Assembly (NCBI RefSeq): GCF_000620045.1
Contig: NZ_KK211058.1
Coordinates: 1-64,000 of the forward strand
DNA: 64,000 nucleotides
Origin: Halomonas halodenitrificans DSM 735
Lineage (GTDB): Bacteria > Pseudomonadota > Gammaproteobacteria > Pseudomonadales > Halomonadaceae
Reading direction: 5' to 3'
Positions 9,341 through 19,131 of this stretch are shown one piece after another. Below the pieces are notes generated by a model. It saw only the letters and a list, made by a program, of their open reading frames with translations, made no database searches and had not been told where the DNA came from. A program made the translations under genes and the position numbers. Positions within the stretch are counted from its first letter, which is position 1; each line of letters opens with the position of its first letter.

Positions 9341-10501
9341 TTATTGACGCGCCAGGAAGCGCTCGAGACGACTCACCGCTTCCTCCAGTCGCTCGACTCC
9401 GGTGGTGAAAGCGATGCGCACATGCCGCTCGCCGCCCTCCAGGGCAAAGTCGCTTCCCGGCGTGATGGCGACGTTCTCCTCGTCCAGCAGGCGCTGGCAG
9501 AAGGCCTGGCTGTCGTTGCTGTAGCGGGAGATATCCAGCCACAGATAGAAGGCACCCTGAGGCGGCAACGCCGGGGCGAGTCCGAGCCGTGCCAGCCCGG
9601 CCAGCAGCGCATCCCGGCGGCGACCCATTTCGACTCGCCGCTCCTCGAGGATATCCAGACTCTCGGGGGTAAAGGCGGCCAGTGCCGCATGCTGTGCCGG
9701 GGTGGGAGCGGCCAGGAAGACGTTCTGGGCGAGCCGCGTCAACGGTTCGACCGCCTCCTCGGGCGCCAGCAGCCAGCCCAGGCGCCAGCCGGTCATGCCG
9801 AAGTACTTGGAGAAGCTGTTGACCACGAAGGCGTCCGGCGTGATCGCGGCCATGGACAGCGGCTCCAGGTCATAGCAGAGTCCCTGATAGATCTCATCCA
9901 CCAGCAGGTGTCCGCCGCGCCGAGACACCGTCTCGGCCACTGCCGCCAGCTGGTCGGCGTCCAGCATATGACCGGTAGGATTGGAGGGGGTCGCCAGCAT
10001 CGCCAGGCGTGTGGCGTCATGCCAGTGCGACTCGACCAGTTCGGCATTCAGCTGCCAGCCGCTGGCCGGCCCCACCGGCACGGCATCCACCTCGGCCCCG
10101 GCCAGGGCCATGAAGTGGCGGTTGCAGGGGTAGTTGGGGTCGGCCATCAGCACGCGGTCGCCGGGCCCGGCCAGCAGCTGACTGGCCAGCAAGAGCGCCC
10201 CGGAGGCCCCGGGCGTGATCAGGATTCGGCGCGGGTCCACCTCGGCACCGAATCGGGCCGCATAGTGACCGGCAATCGCCTCGCGCAGGGCGGGCAGCCC
10301 GGCCGCCGGCGTGTAGCGTGTGTGACCCGCCGACAAGGCGGCCTGTCCAGCGGCGACCACCGGTTCCGGAGTCGGAAAGTCCGGCTCGCCTATCTCCAGG
10401 TGGATCACGTCATGGCCGGCCGCCTCGCGAGCCTGGGCCGTTTCCAGCAGATTCATTACCCGGAAGGGGGCGACTCGATCGATGCGCGGGCTCCACGCCA
10501 T
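9341..10501 (-). CDS. Class I/II PLP-dependent aminotransferase
   Basis: Fold-type I aminotransferase of 386 aa. The schiff-base lysine is K232 in SFSKYFGMTGWRLGW. The SNPTG motif is at residues 173-177, with VDEIYQGL after it. The substrate cannot be assigned; the sequence is of the aspartate/alanine aminotransferase-like group common in Pseudomonas and Halomonas. It is followed directly by sfsA. Confidence 0.88.
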   Translation of the reverse strand: MAWSPRIDRVAPFRVMNLLETAQAREAAGHDVIHLEIGEPDFPTPEPVVAAGQAALSAGHTRYTPAAGLPALREAIAGHYAARFGAEVDPRRILITPGASGALLLASQLLAGPGDRVLMADPNYPCNRHFMALAGAEVDAVPVGPASGWQLNAELVESHWHDATRLAMLATPSNPTGHMLDADQLAAVAETVSRRGGHLLVDEIYQGLCYDLEPLSMAAITPDAFVVNSFSKYFGMTGWRLGWLLAPEEAVEPLTRLAQNVFLAAPTPAQHAALAAFTPESLDILEERRVEMGRRRDALLAGLARLGLAPALPPQGAFYLWLDISRYSNDSQAFCQRLLDEENVAITPGSDFALEGGERHVRIAFTTGVERLEEAVSRLERFLARQ

Positions 10502-10630
10502 GGTAAGTCTCCTGTCGATAGGCCACCATGCAGAGGGAAAGGCCTCTCCGACACGGTCAAGGAATGGTGTTACTGAGGCCCTAGTGTAGCGACTTTGGTG
10601 GCAAGATCGCAGCCGAACAACCGCTCAAGC

Positions 10631-10659
10631 TTGCAAAGCTATGGTTTATCGGCTAAACA
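10631..10659 (+). promoter_or_regulatory. Probable dksA promoter
   Basis: TTGCAA (10631-10636), a 17-bp spacer and TAAACA (10654-10659) lie about 75 bp upstream of dksA. This is a plausible sigma-70 promoter. The spacer contains an ATGGTTTATC stretch. Confidence 0.4.
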
Positions 10660-10735
10660 AGCATGCCTTTGGCGTGAGATATCTTGCCTGGCGGCGAATA
10701 TCGATCAGCAGTCACACAAGTAACGAGGCAGCACC

Positions 10736-11173
10736 ATGCCAGTAGCCGATAAGAAAATGGAAGCTCTCGAGAAGTTCACCCCCTACGAACCGGCGGCGGG
10801 TGAGGAATACATGAACGAGAAGCAGCTGGAGCACTTCCGACAGATCCTGCTGGGCTGGAAACAGGATCTCATGGAAGAGGTAGACCGTACCGTTCGCCAT
10901 CTGCAGGAGGAGGCGAACAACTACGCCGACCCCGCCGATCGCGCTACCCAGGAGGAGGGCTTCAGCCTGGAGCTGCGCACCCGGGACCGCGAGCGCAAGC
11001 TGCTCAAGAAAATCAACGAGACGCTTGAAATGATCGACGAGGACGACTACGGCTTCTGCGAGGCCTGCGGCGTCGAGATCGGCATTCGCCGACTGGAAGC
11101 CCGCCCCACCGCCACCCTGTGCGTGGACTGCAAGACGCTGGCCGAGCTCAAGGAAAAGCAGCTAGGCGGATGA
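10736..11173 (+). CDS. dksA: RNA polymerase-binding transcription factor DksA
   Basis: Binds the RNA polymerase secondary channel and, with ppGpp, represses rRNA promoters and activates amino-acid promoters. The coiled-coil tip acidic residues are D65 and D68 in ADPADRATQEE, matching E. coli D71/D74. The zinc finger uses Cys108, 111, 129 and 132. At 145 aa it is full length. As in Pseudomonas it is followed by gluQRS and the cbr genes. Confidence 0.97.
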   Translation: MPVADKKMEALEKFTPYEPAAGEEYMNEKQLEHFRQILLGWKQDLMEEVDRTVRHLQEEANNYADPADRATQEEGFSLELRTRDRERKLLKKINETLEMIDEDDYGFCEACGVEIGIRRLEARPTATLCVDCKTLAELKEKQLGG

Positions 11174-11207
11174 TTCCGGTATGCCGGTGCTGTGGCTGAC
11201 CCTTCAT

Positions 11208-11231
11208 GACGGGCACCCTTGGGTGCCCGTC
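11208..11231 (+). terminator. GC hairpin after dksA
   Basis: GACGGGCACCC (11208-11218) pairs with GGGTGCCCGTC (11221-11231), with effectively a 4-nt loop. No U-run follows, so it may be a weak or Rho-assisted terminator, or a processing/stability element between dksA and gluQRS. Confidence 0.5.
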
Positions 11232-11257
11232 CATGCATCCGACGCCTGGAAGCCTGC

Positions 11258-12157
11258 ATGAATCGCTACCGTGGACGCTTCGCCCCCACCCCCTCCGGGC
11301 CACTCCACTTCGGCTCGCTGATCGCGGCCCTGGCCAGCTTCCTCGATGCCCGCCAAGCCGGCGGCGAGTGGCGGCTACGCATCGAGGATATCGACCCGCC
11401 ACGCTGCCCGGCCGGCGCGGGCGACGAGATCCAGCGCCAGCTGGACGCCTTCGGGCTGCACTGGGATGGCCCGGTGCTCTGGCAACATGCCCGCGACGCG
11501 GCCTATCAGGCCGCCCTCGAGCGCTTGACCGAACGTGGCCTCGCCTACCCCTGCAGCTGCTCACGCAAGCAGTGGCGTGGCTACCCTGTCTACCCCGGAT
11601 GGTGCCGCAATGCCGTCTGCGAACCCGACAAGCCGGTGGCATGGCGACTACGCAGCGACCTGGGGTTACGCCCGGTGATATGGCAGGATCGCCTGTTCGG
11701 GGAACAACGCTTCGACCCGGCCGAACTCGGTGATGTGGTCCTGAAGCGCAAGGATGGTCTCTGGGCCTATCAGCTTGCCGTGGTGGTGGACGACGCCGAC
11801 CAGGGCATTACCGAAGTCGTGCGCGGTTTCGACCTGCTCGATAACACTCCCTGGCAGCGCCAGCTGCAGGATGCCCTCGGGGCCGCCGAACCGCGTTATC
11901 TGCACCTGCCGCTGATCACCGGTGAAGACGGCCAGAAGCTCTCGAAGCAGAACCTGGCGCCGGCGCTCCCCACGCGGGACGCCTCGGTGCGTCCGCTGCT
12001 CCACGCTGCCCTGAGGGCGCTCGACCAGGTACCTCCCGAGGCGCTTGCCACCGCACCCGTGACCGAGCAGCTCGCCTGGGCCGTGGAGACGTGGTCGGTG
12101 GCCCGCATTCGCCCTCGGGCCGAGCACCCCCTCGCCGACGCTCAGGCGAGGGCGTAG
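11258..12157 (+). CDS. gluQRS: Glutamyl-Q tRNA(Asp) synthetase
   Basis: Truncated class I synthetase paralogue that attaches glutamate to the queuosine base in the tRNA-Asp anticodon loop. The nucleotide-binding signature is APTPSGPLHFGS (residues 9-20, HIGH equivalent). Zinc-binding cysteines lie in YPCSCSRKQWRGYPVYPGWC, and KLSKQN replaces KMSKS. It lacks the anticodon-binding domain of GluRS, as expected for 299 aa. TGGAAG precedes the chosen ATG; an upstream ATG at 11219 lies within the dksA hairpin and is less likely. Confidence 0.93.
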   Translation: MNRYRGRFAPTPSGPLHFGSLIAALASFLDARQAGGEWRLRIEDIDPPRCPAGAGDEIQRQLDAFGLHWDGPVLWQHARDAAYQAALERLTERGLAYPCSCSRKQWRGYPVYPGWCRNAVCEPDKPVAWRLRSDLGLRPVIWQDRLFGEQRFDPAELGDVVLKRKDGLWAYQLAVVVDDADQGITEVVRGFDLLDNTPWQRQLQDALGAAEPRYLHLPLITGEDGQKLSKQNLAPALPTRDASVRPLLHAALRALDQVPPEALATAPVTEQLAWAVETWSVARIRPRAEHPLADAQARA

Positions 12158-12176
12158 CCAAGGAGAAGGAAGCGCC

Positions 12177-12353
12177 ATGTACGCCTACCGCTTAATGCTG
12201 TTCCTGGTGTTCATCGGCTATCTGCTCTCGCCGCTGATGATGAACGGCTGGGCCAGCCCCGACGTCGCCTGGTACCGTCCCTTCGTCATCTGGGGCGTAC
12301 TGATCGCCCTGACCCTGTGGCTGGAGCAGAAGAGAAAGCTCGATGAACGCTAG
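12177..12353 (+). CDS. cbrX: Small membrane protein upstream of cbrA (CbrX-like)
   Basis: A 58-aa protein with two hydrophobic helices (about residues 6-22 and 35-49) and a charged C-terminus (EQKRKLDER). AAGGAGAAGGAAG gives it a strong ribosome-binding site. In Pseudomonas a small ORF in this position, called cbrX, is reported to be translationally coupled to cbrA. Here the stop codon TAG lies inside the start of a 24-codon ORF (ATGAACGCTAG), which in turn overlaps cbrA. Identification rests on position, size and coupling; no catalytic function is expected. Confidence 0.72.
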   Translation: MYAYRLMLFLVFIGYLLSPLMMNGWASPDVAWYRPFVIWGVLIALTLWLEQKRKLDER

Positions 12354-12421
12354 CCTGAGACCGTATCGCTCGCCGGGTACCGTCATGATCGCCAGGAGAA
12401 AACTCGATGAATGCTAGCCTG
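12332..12421 (+). repeat. 26-bp direct repeat duplicating the cbrA start module
   Basis: Positions 12332-12357 and 12396-12421 are identical at 24 of 26 bases, 64 bp apart. Both contain GAGAAA, CTCGATGAA and GCTAGCCTG. Each copy carries a ribosome-binding-like GAGAAA, an ATG, and a TAG that ends the preceding frame. Confidence 0.85.
12343..12417 (+). CDS. Putative 24-aa coupling ORF between cbrX and cbrA
   Basis: Starts with an ATG that overlaps the cbrX stop codon and ends with a TAG inside the first codons of cbrA. It encodes 24 residues and has no internal stop. Its first five codons (MNASL) are the same as those of CbrA because it arose by duplication of the cbrA start region. It may be translated only by re-initiation from cbrX and so relay ribosomes to cbrA. 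No peptide function is claimed; it could equally be an untranslated by-product of the duplication. Confidence 0.45.
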   Translation: MNASLRPYRSPGTVMIARRKLDEC

Positions 12422-15336
12422 GTCGGCATGCTTGGCTCGGGGGCCGGCTTTCTGCTGCTGCTCTGGCTCTGCGCCCAGGCCGTGGAGCGCGGCTGGATTT
12501 CCACGCGCATCACCCGTCACCCACTGGTCTATGCCCTGGCGCTGGGCGTCTACGCCAGTGCCTGGGCGATCCATGGCAGCCTGGAACTGGCCGCCGCCTC
12601 GGGCTACGGTTATTTAACCTACTACCTGGGCATGGCCGGCGCCTTCCTCCTGGCGCCGGTGCTGCTGGTGCCGATCCAGCGCATGGTGCGCACCTACCAG
12701 CTGGCCTCGCTGGCCGACCTCTTCGCCTTTCGTTATCGCTCACGCTGGGTCGGCACCCTGATCACCCTGGTGAGCCTGCTGACGGTGCTGCCGCTGCTGG
12801 CACTGCAGGTGCAGACCATGGGCAACGCCATCTACCTGATGACCGGCGTCGCTTCGCCGGCCACTCTGGCGCTGTTCTTCTGTGTGCTGCTGGCGCTGTT
12901 CGACATGAGCTTCGTGGGTCGACGGCGCATCGATGGCCAACACGACAGCCTGCTGGCCGTGATGGCACTCTCGTCCTTGATCAAGCTGCTTGCCATGCTG
13001 GGCCTGGGCGCCTTTGCGCTGTTTGCGGTCTTCGAGGGCCCCGCCGATGTGCAGGCCTGGCTCGAGGGCCCGGGCCAGGCCTTCCAGGACAGCGTGACCC
13101 AGACCGACCCGGCCCACTGGCGCTCGCTGCTGCTGCTGTTCTTCGCCGGCTTGCTGATGCCGCATATCTTCCACCTGGTGTTTACCGAGACCCGCTCGCG
13201 CCACACCCTGTTGCAGGCCAGCTGGGCACTCCCCCTGTTCCTGTTGCTGATGGCGCTGCCGGTGCCGCTGATCCTGTGGGCCGGCCAGCGCCTGGGCATC
13301 AGCGCCTCCCTGGAGACCGCCTACCTGGCGTTCGGCCTCTCCGACTCGATAGCCCTCCAGGCCCTGGCCTTCCTCGCCGGGCTGGCCGCCACCAGCGCCA
13401 CCACGCTGCTGATCGCCCTGGCGCTATCGGGCATGCTGGTCAACCACATCTTCCTGGTGGCACACCCTCCCGAGGCTCACCATGATCTCTACCGCTGGCT
13501 GCGCTGGCTGCGCCGCGGCCTGGTCGCCGCCGTGGTGCTCGGCGGCTGGCTGTTCTACCGCCTCATCGGCGTACACCATGACCTGACCAGCCTGGGGCTG
13601 GCCGCCTTCGTGGGCATGGCCCAGTGCCTCCCGGGGCTGCTGGCCCTGCTCTACTGGCCGGGCGCCAACCGACGTGGCATGGTCTCGGGCCTGGTCGTCG
13701 GCCTGCTGGTGTGGCTCGCCGGCCTGTGGGTCCCCCTGCTGAGCGATTTGCCCGCCCTGATTGTCATTCCGCCGGGACTCGAGATGCTGAACGGTGAGCC
13801 GGCCTGGTATGCGGTCACCCTCGTCTCCCTGGCGAGCAATGCCCTGGTCCTTATCGTGGTCTCCCTGGCCACTCCGACATCCGAAGGTGAGCGCGCCGCC
13901 GCCGAGGCCTGCTCGGTGGATGCAGTCATCCGTCCCAAGCGCCTACCGCTGGAGATGGCCTCCGGAGAGGAGTTCAAGCTTCCTCTGGCCCGCGCCCTCG
14001 GCGAGTCGGTGGCGACCCGCGAGGTGGATCGTGCCCTGGATGATCTTAGCCTGTCCCCTCAGGATGGTCGTCCCTATGCGCTGCGGCGCCTGCGCGACCG
14101 TCTGCAGGCCAACCTCTCGGGACTGATGGGCCCCTCGGTGGCTCAGGACATCGTCGACCGTTACCTGCCCTATCGCCAGGATGGCCCGGGGGCCACCGAA
14201 GATATCCACTTCGTGGAGAGCCGCCTGGAGGCCTACCGCTCGCGGCTCACCGGCCTGGCGCGGGAACTCGACGGCCTGCGTCGCTATCATCGCCGCACCC
14301 TGACCCGACTACCGATGGGACTATGTGCCTTCGGCGAGGATGGCGAGCTGCTGATGTGGAATGATGCCCTGGCCCGGCTCTCGGGCATCGACGGTGGTGG
14401 CGTGATAGGTTCACGGCGCGAAAGCCTGCCAACCCCGTGGAACGAGCTGCTTGGACACATCATCGCCGAGCCCGGTACTCAGCTCTACAAGCAACCGGTG
14501 GTGCTGGACGATGCCACGCGCTATCTCAGCCTGCACAAGGCCGCGCTGGAGGGTAGCGACAGCGAACCCGGCGGCATGGTGATCCTGGTCGAGGATCACA
14601 GCGAGATGAAGTGGCTGGAAGATGAACTGGTACACGCCGCCCGCCTCGCCTCCATTGGCCAGCTGGCCGCCGGGGTCGCCCACGAGATCGGCAATCCCAT
14701 CACCGGCATCTCGTCACTGGCCCAGAATCTGCGCTACGAGACCAGCGACCCGGAAGTGCTGGAGACCACGGAGCAGATCCAGCAGCTCACCGATCGCGTC
14801 TCGCGAATCGTCTCCTCGCTGGTGGGCTTCGCCCACGGCGGTCGCCATCTCGCCGGCCGCGAGCTCGCCCCGGTGGCGATTGCCGAGATGGTCGACGAGG
14901 CCATCCACTTGATCCACCTGGCCCGCTCGAGGGACGATGTGCACTTCGACAATCGGTGTCCGGCAGCGGAGCATGTCGAAGGCGATAGCCAACGTCTGCT
15001 GCAGGTGATGGTCAACCTGCTGGGCAACGCCCGGGACGCCAGTGGCCCGGGGGATGACGTGATCATCGAGGCCACCCCGGAAGCCTCCGGGTTGAGAGTC
15101 AGCGTCACCGATGAAGGGGCAGGTATCGACACCAGCGTGCGCGATCACCTCTTCGAGCCCTTTACCACCACCAAGCCTCCCGGCGAGGGGACCGGTCTCG
15201 GCCTGCCATTGGTCTACAGCATCGTTGCCGAGCACCACGGCTCCCTCGACGTCGAGTCGCCACCGCCCGGAGCCGAACGCGGCACCCGCATCAGCCTGTG
15301 GCTACCGCATCACCAGAAGGAGGGTGAGACACCCCG

Positions 15337-15340
<4 letters not shown>
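12407..15340 (+). CDS. cbrA: Sensor histidine kinase CbrA (SLC5-type transporter fused to kinase)
   Basis: Membrane sensor of the CbrA/CbrB two-component system, which adjusts carbon and nitrogen use. Residues about 1-500 form a multi-spanning sodium/solute symporter-like domain (roughly 12-13 helices). A linker and a PAS-like segment ([21 protein letters not shown]) follow. The kinase region has H759 in [14 protein letters not shown] as phospho-acceptor, then the N-box [11 protein letters not shown], the G1 box DEGAGID and the G2 box [10 protein letters not shown]. At 977 aa it matches Pseudomonas CbrA. GGAGAAAACTCG precedes the ATG. It overlaps cbrB by four bases. Confidence 0.95.
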
Positions 15341-16728
<1,388 letters not shown>

Positions 16729-16731
16729 CCC

Positions 16732-16758
16732 TGGCCGCCCCGCGGCCACCACCTTGTT
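16732..16758 (+). terminator. Weak hairpin after cbrB
   Basis: TGGCCGC (16732-16738) pairs with GCGGCCA (16742-16748) across a 3-nt loop, immediately after the cbrB stop; ACCTTGTTTG follows. It is a modest candidate terminator for the cbrAB transcript. Confidence 0.45.
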
Positions 16759-16780
16759 TGGCCCGAACGCTCCCCCGACG

Positions 16781-16885
16781 GTCTTTGACCAAAGTGCAAT
16801 CCGCACTCCATCGCCCCTTTCATGCCCGAATATTGCTGCATTCCCGGCGATCTTCGACCAAAGTGCAACCCCCGCTCTATCGCCC
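16781..16885. repeat. Two 36-bp direct repeats with CTTTGACCAAAG dyad
   Basis: Positions 16781-16816 and 16850-16885 match at 30 of 36 bases and are 69 bp apart. Both contain GACCAAAGTGCAA and end in ATCGCCC. The first copy has the dyad CTTTG-AC-CAAAG; in the second it is CTTCG-AC-CAAAG. They lie 170-275 bp upstream of the sigma-54 promoter and could be binding sites for a regulator. They do not look coding on either strand. Confidence 0.7.
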
Positions 16886-16930
16886 TCTTCTGGTATATCG
16901 AGCCACATTTCGGGCGGTCCACGCACCATT

Positions 16931-16981
16931 TGTTACCGTCCCACACAGGTCGTGCCCGGTTACGGCACCAACCGAGTAACA
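16931..16981 (+). promoter_or_regulatory. Candidate CbrB upstream activator sites (three GTTAC motifs)
   Basis: TGTTACC (16931-16937), GGTTAC (16958-16963) and AGTAACA (16975-16981, inverted) lie 75-125 bp upstream of the sigma-54 promoter, the usual distance for NtrC-type enhancers. The outer two form a TGTTAC...GTAACA inverted pair. Assignment to CbrB is inference from position. A similar cluster lies upstream of panB. Confidence 0.5.
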
Positions 16982-17055
16982 CTCTCGTTCCTTCCCAAGG
17001 CACCCTCTCCACACTAAAAACATAACAACATGAATTTGATGGATAAATTTAAACC

Positions 17056-17071
17056 TGGCATGCCACCTGCT
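17056..17071 (+). promoter_or_regulatory. Sigma-54 promoter of the CrcZ-like RNA
   Basis: TGGCATGCCACCTGCT fits the sigma-54 consensus TGGCACG-N4-TTGCW, with the invariant GG (-24) and GC (-12) separated by exactly 10 bases. Transcription would start about 12 nt downstream of the GC, near 17082. The gene just upstream encodes CbrB, a sigma-54 activator. Confidence 0.75.
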
Positions 17072-17081
17072 ACATACAGGG

Positions 17082-17575
17082 CAAGAAAAACAAGTTCCGG
17101 CGTCATCCGCCGCCCAACACAACGACAACAGCGAAACCCGGATGACACAGGCCCACTACAACAAAGCCAAGAGGCGTGGGCCAGTGCCGTACAGGCACGA
17201 CATCAACAAGCACAATTGAAATGACGTGCCCGGCCCCTCGGCCCTAACAACAACAGCAAGACACGAGGCACCGGAAACTCAGGACGCGACGCGCCAGCCA
17301 CGCCCACAACAAGAACAAGGGGCCAGCGAGGCGCACCCCCGGAAACAACAACAACACACCGGGGGAAGGCAATTTTTGCCGTCGTGGTTGGATTATTGTT
17401 TTGAATACGAGGCGGTCTCCACCGGGAGCGCCAACAAGGATAACAACACTGCTTGCCTGAACTCCTTGGTGACTGTGGTGCGTATTCAAGGCGATGTGCC
17501 ATCACGAAGAAAAATCAAGCAGTAGGGACGCTGCAACGTTGCTTGAGGGGGAGGCCACTGGCCTCCCCCTTCTAC
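17082..17575 (+). ncRNA. crcZ: CrcZ-like Hfq/Crc-sequestering small RNA
   Basis: This non-coding interval between cbrB and pcnB is where Pseudomonas encodes CrcZ, an RNA that titrates Hfq/Crc and lifts carbon catabolite repression. Directly visible are a sigma-54 promoter upstream and A-rich CAACAA-type motifs near 17082-17094, 17115-17130, 17155-17166, 17203-17213, 17246-17261, 17305-17319, 17342-17358 and 17432-17449. Two motifs sit in hairpin loops. One stem is GTCATCCG/CGGATGAC (17102-17109 with 17139-17146). The other is CCCCCGG/CCGGGGG (17336-17342 with 17359-17365) around AAACAACAACAACACA. A GC hairpin closes the locus. No convincing ORF exists. The ends are inferred, and Hfq binding is untested. 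Confidence 0.75.
17547..17571 (+). terminator. Hairpin closing the CrcZ-like RNA locus
   Basis: A 10-bp perfect stem, GGGGGAGGCC (17547-17556) with GGCCTCCCCC (17560-17569), has a 3-nt loop. Only a short T-rich stretch (TTCTACGTCT) follows. The stem is strong and the U-tract weak. Confidence 0.6.
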
Positions 17576-17694
17576 GTCTGGGCACCAGCAGGAGGCAGGC
17601 GCCAAAGAGGTACCGGCGCTATGCAATCTCACGGGGGTCCGCTACACTCAACGCCTTTACACGCTTTCTCCGCCCTGCGAGTCGATATCGTCGC

Positions 17695-19131
17695 ATGTTC
17701 AAAGGATTTACCCGTTTTCTGCAGAGTCCCGGCGAGAGCCTGAAGTCACTGTTCGGCACCGAGGCAGCCGCCGCCGCACCCGAGGTCCGCGTCATCCCTC
17801 GCGAAGAGCACTCTGTCTCGCGCCAGCACCTCAGCGATGCTGCCCTCAAGGTCCTCTATCGGCTGCATAACGCCGGTTTCGAGGCATACCTCGTCGGGGG
17901 CTGCATACGTGACTCCCTGCTGGGACGAATGCCCAAGGACTTCGATGTGGCGACCGACGCCACACCGGAACAGGTCAAGGGCCTGTTTCGTAACTCGCGG
18001 ATCATCGGCCGCCGCTTCCGTATCGTCCACGTGCGCTTCGGCCGGGAGGTCATCGAGGTCACCACCTTCCGCGGCAAGCCCGGTGACGACCACGCCGATC
18101 ATATCGCCCAGCAGTCCGACGACGGCCTGCTGCTGCGCGACAACGTCTGGGGCAACGTCCAGGAAGACGCGCTGCGCCGCGACTTCACCATCAACGCCCT
18201 CTACTACAGTATTGCCGACTTCTCGATCCACGACTTCGCCAATGGCGTGGACGATATCGAGACACGCACCCTGCGCCTGATCGGCGAGCCGGCGACCCGC
18301 TACCGCGAGGATCCGGTGCGCATGTTGCGTGCCGTACGCTTTGCGGCCAAGCTCGACTTCCAGCTGGCCCCCTCCACCGAGGCGCCGATTCGCGAACTCG
18401 CCCCCTTGATGCTGCAGATTCCTCCGGCGCGGCTGTTCGACGAAGTGCTCAAGCTGTTCATGGCCGGCTATGGCGTCGAAACATTCCGCCTGCTGCGCCA
18501 CTACGGCCTGTTCGAGATGCTACTCCCCGAGGCTGCCGAGGCCATGGATGAGCTACCCTGGGCCGAGCGTCTGGTCGAGGAGGCCCTGGCCAGTACCGAT
18601 CGACGCATCCACGAGGAGCGCCCGGTCACACCAGCCTTCCTGTTCGCCGCCATGCTGTGGGGGCCGGTAGTGAAGCGCCAGGCCGAGCAGCAGGCCAATG
18701 GCCTGCCGCCGATTCCCGCGCTACAGGCCGCTGCCCAGCAGGTGATATCCCGCCAGCTGCAGCATGTATCGATCCCCAAGCGCTTCAGCATGCCCATGCG
18801 CGACATCTGGGATCTACAGCATCGGCTGCCGCTGCGCCGCGGCCGCCGAGCCTTCCAGACCCGTGAGCACCCACGCTTCCGTGCCGCCTACGACATGCTG
18901 CTGTTGCGCGAAGCCGCCGGTGAGCTGGCCCCGGGTCTGGGTGATTGGTGGACCGCCTTCCAGAAGGCCGACGAACACGAACAGGCACGCCTGCTCGACA
19001 AGGCCGGTGCCAATCCCGCCGGCAGCGGCAAACCCGGTCGCAAGCGGCGTCCGCGGCGCCGCAAGCCCCGTAACAGCAACAAGGGGGGCAGCTCGAACTC
19101 AAGCAACAACGGCGGCAACTTGGACTCATGA
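17695..19131 (+). CDS. pcnB: Poly(A) polymerase I
   Basis: Adds 3' poly(A) tails to RNAs and marks them for decay. The nucleotidyltransferase core shows LVGGCIRDSLLGR with the GG at residues 68-69 and the catalytic KDFDVATDA aspartates D82 and D84. The RNA-binding neck region follows, and a very basic tail (KRRPRRRKPR plus a Ser/Asn/Gly stretch) ends the protein, as in other PcnB. The frame is open upstream into the sRNA locus; this ATG gives 478 aa and the N-terminus expected from Pseudomonas homologues, although its ribosome-binding site is weak. It overlaps folK by four bases. Confidence 0.92.
   Translation: MFKGFTRFLQSPGESLKSLFGTEAAAAAPEVRVIPREEHSVSRQHLSDAALKVLYRLHNAGFEAYLVGGCIRDSLLGRMPKDFDVATDATPEQVKGLFRNSRIIGRRFRIVHVRFGREVIEVTTFRGKPGDDHADHIAQQSDDGLLLRDNVWGNVQEDALRRDFTINALYYSIADFSIHDFANGVDDIETRTLRLIGEPATRYREDPVRMLRAVRFAAKLDFQLAPSTEAPIRELAPLMLQIPPARLFDEVLKLFMAGYGVETFRLLRHYGLFEMLLPEAAEAMDELPWAERLVEEALASTDRRIHEERPVTPAFLFAAMLWGPVVKRQAEQQANGLPPIPALQAAAQQVISRQLQHVSIPKRFSMPMRDIWDLQHRLPLRRGRRAFQTREHPRFRAAYDMLLLREAAGELAPGLGDWWTAFQKADEHEQARLLDKAGANPAGSGKPGRKRRPRRRKPRNSNKGGSSNSSNNGGNLDS

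Noticed and set aside
17226-17525. Plus-strand 99-codon frame within the cbrB-pcnB gap
   Set aside because: Composition is dominated by Gln/Asn/Thr from the CAACAA motifs, with no ribosome-binding site; the interval is better explained as non-coding RNA.
17494-17694. Longer N-terminus for pcnB
   Set aside because: It would run through the sRNA terminator hairpin, and the added residues have no similarity to PcnB.
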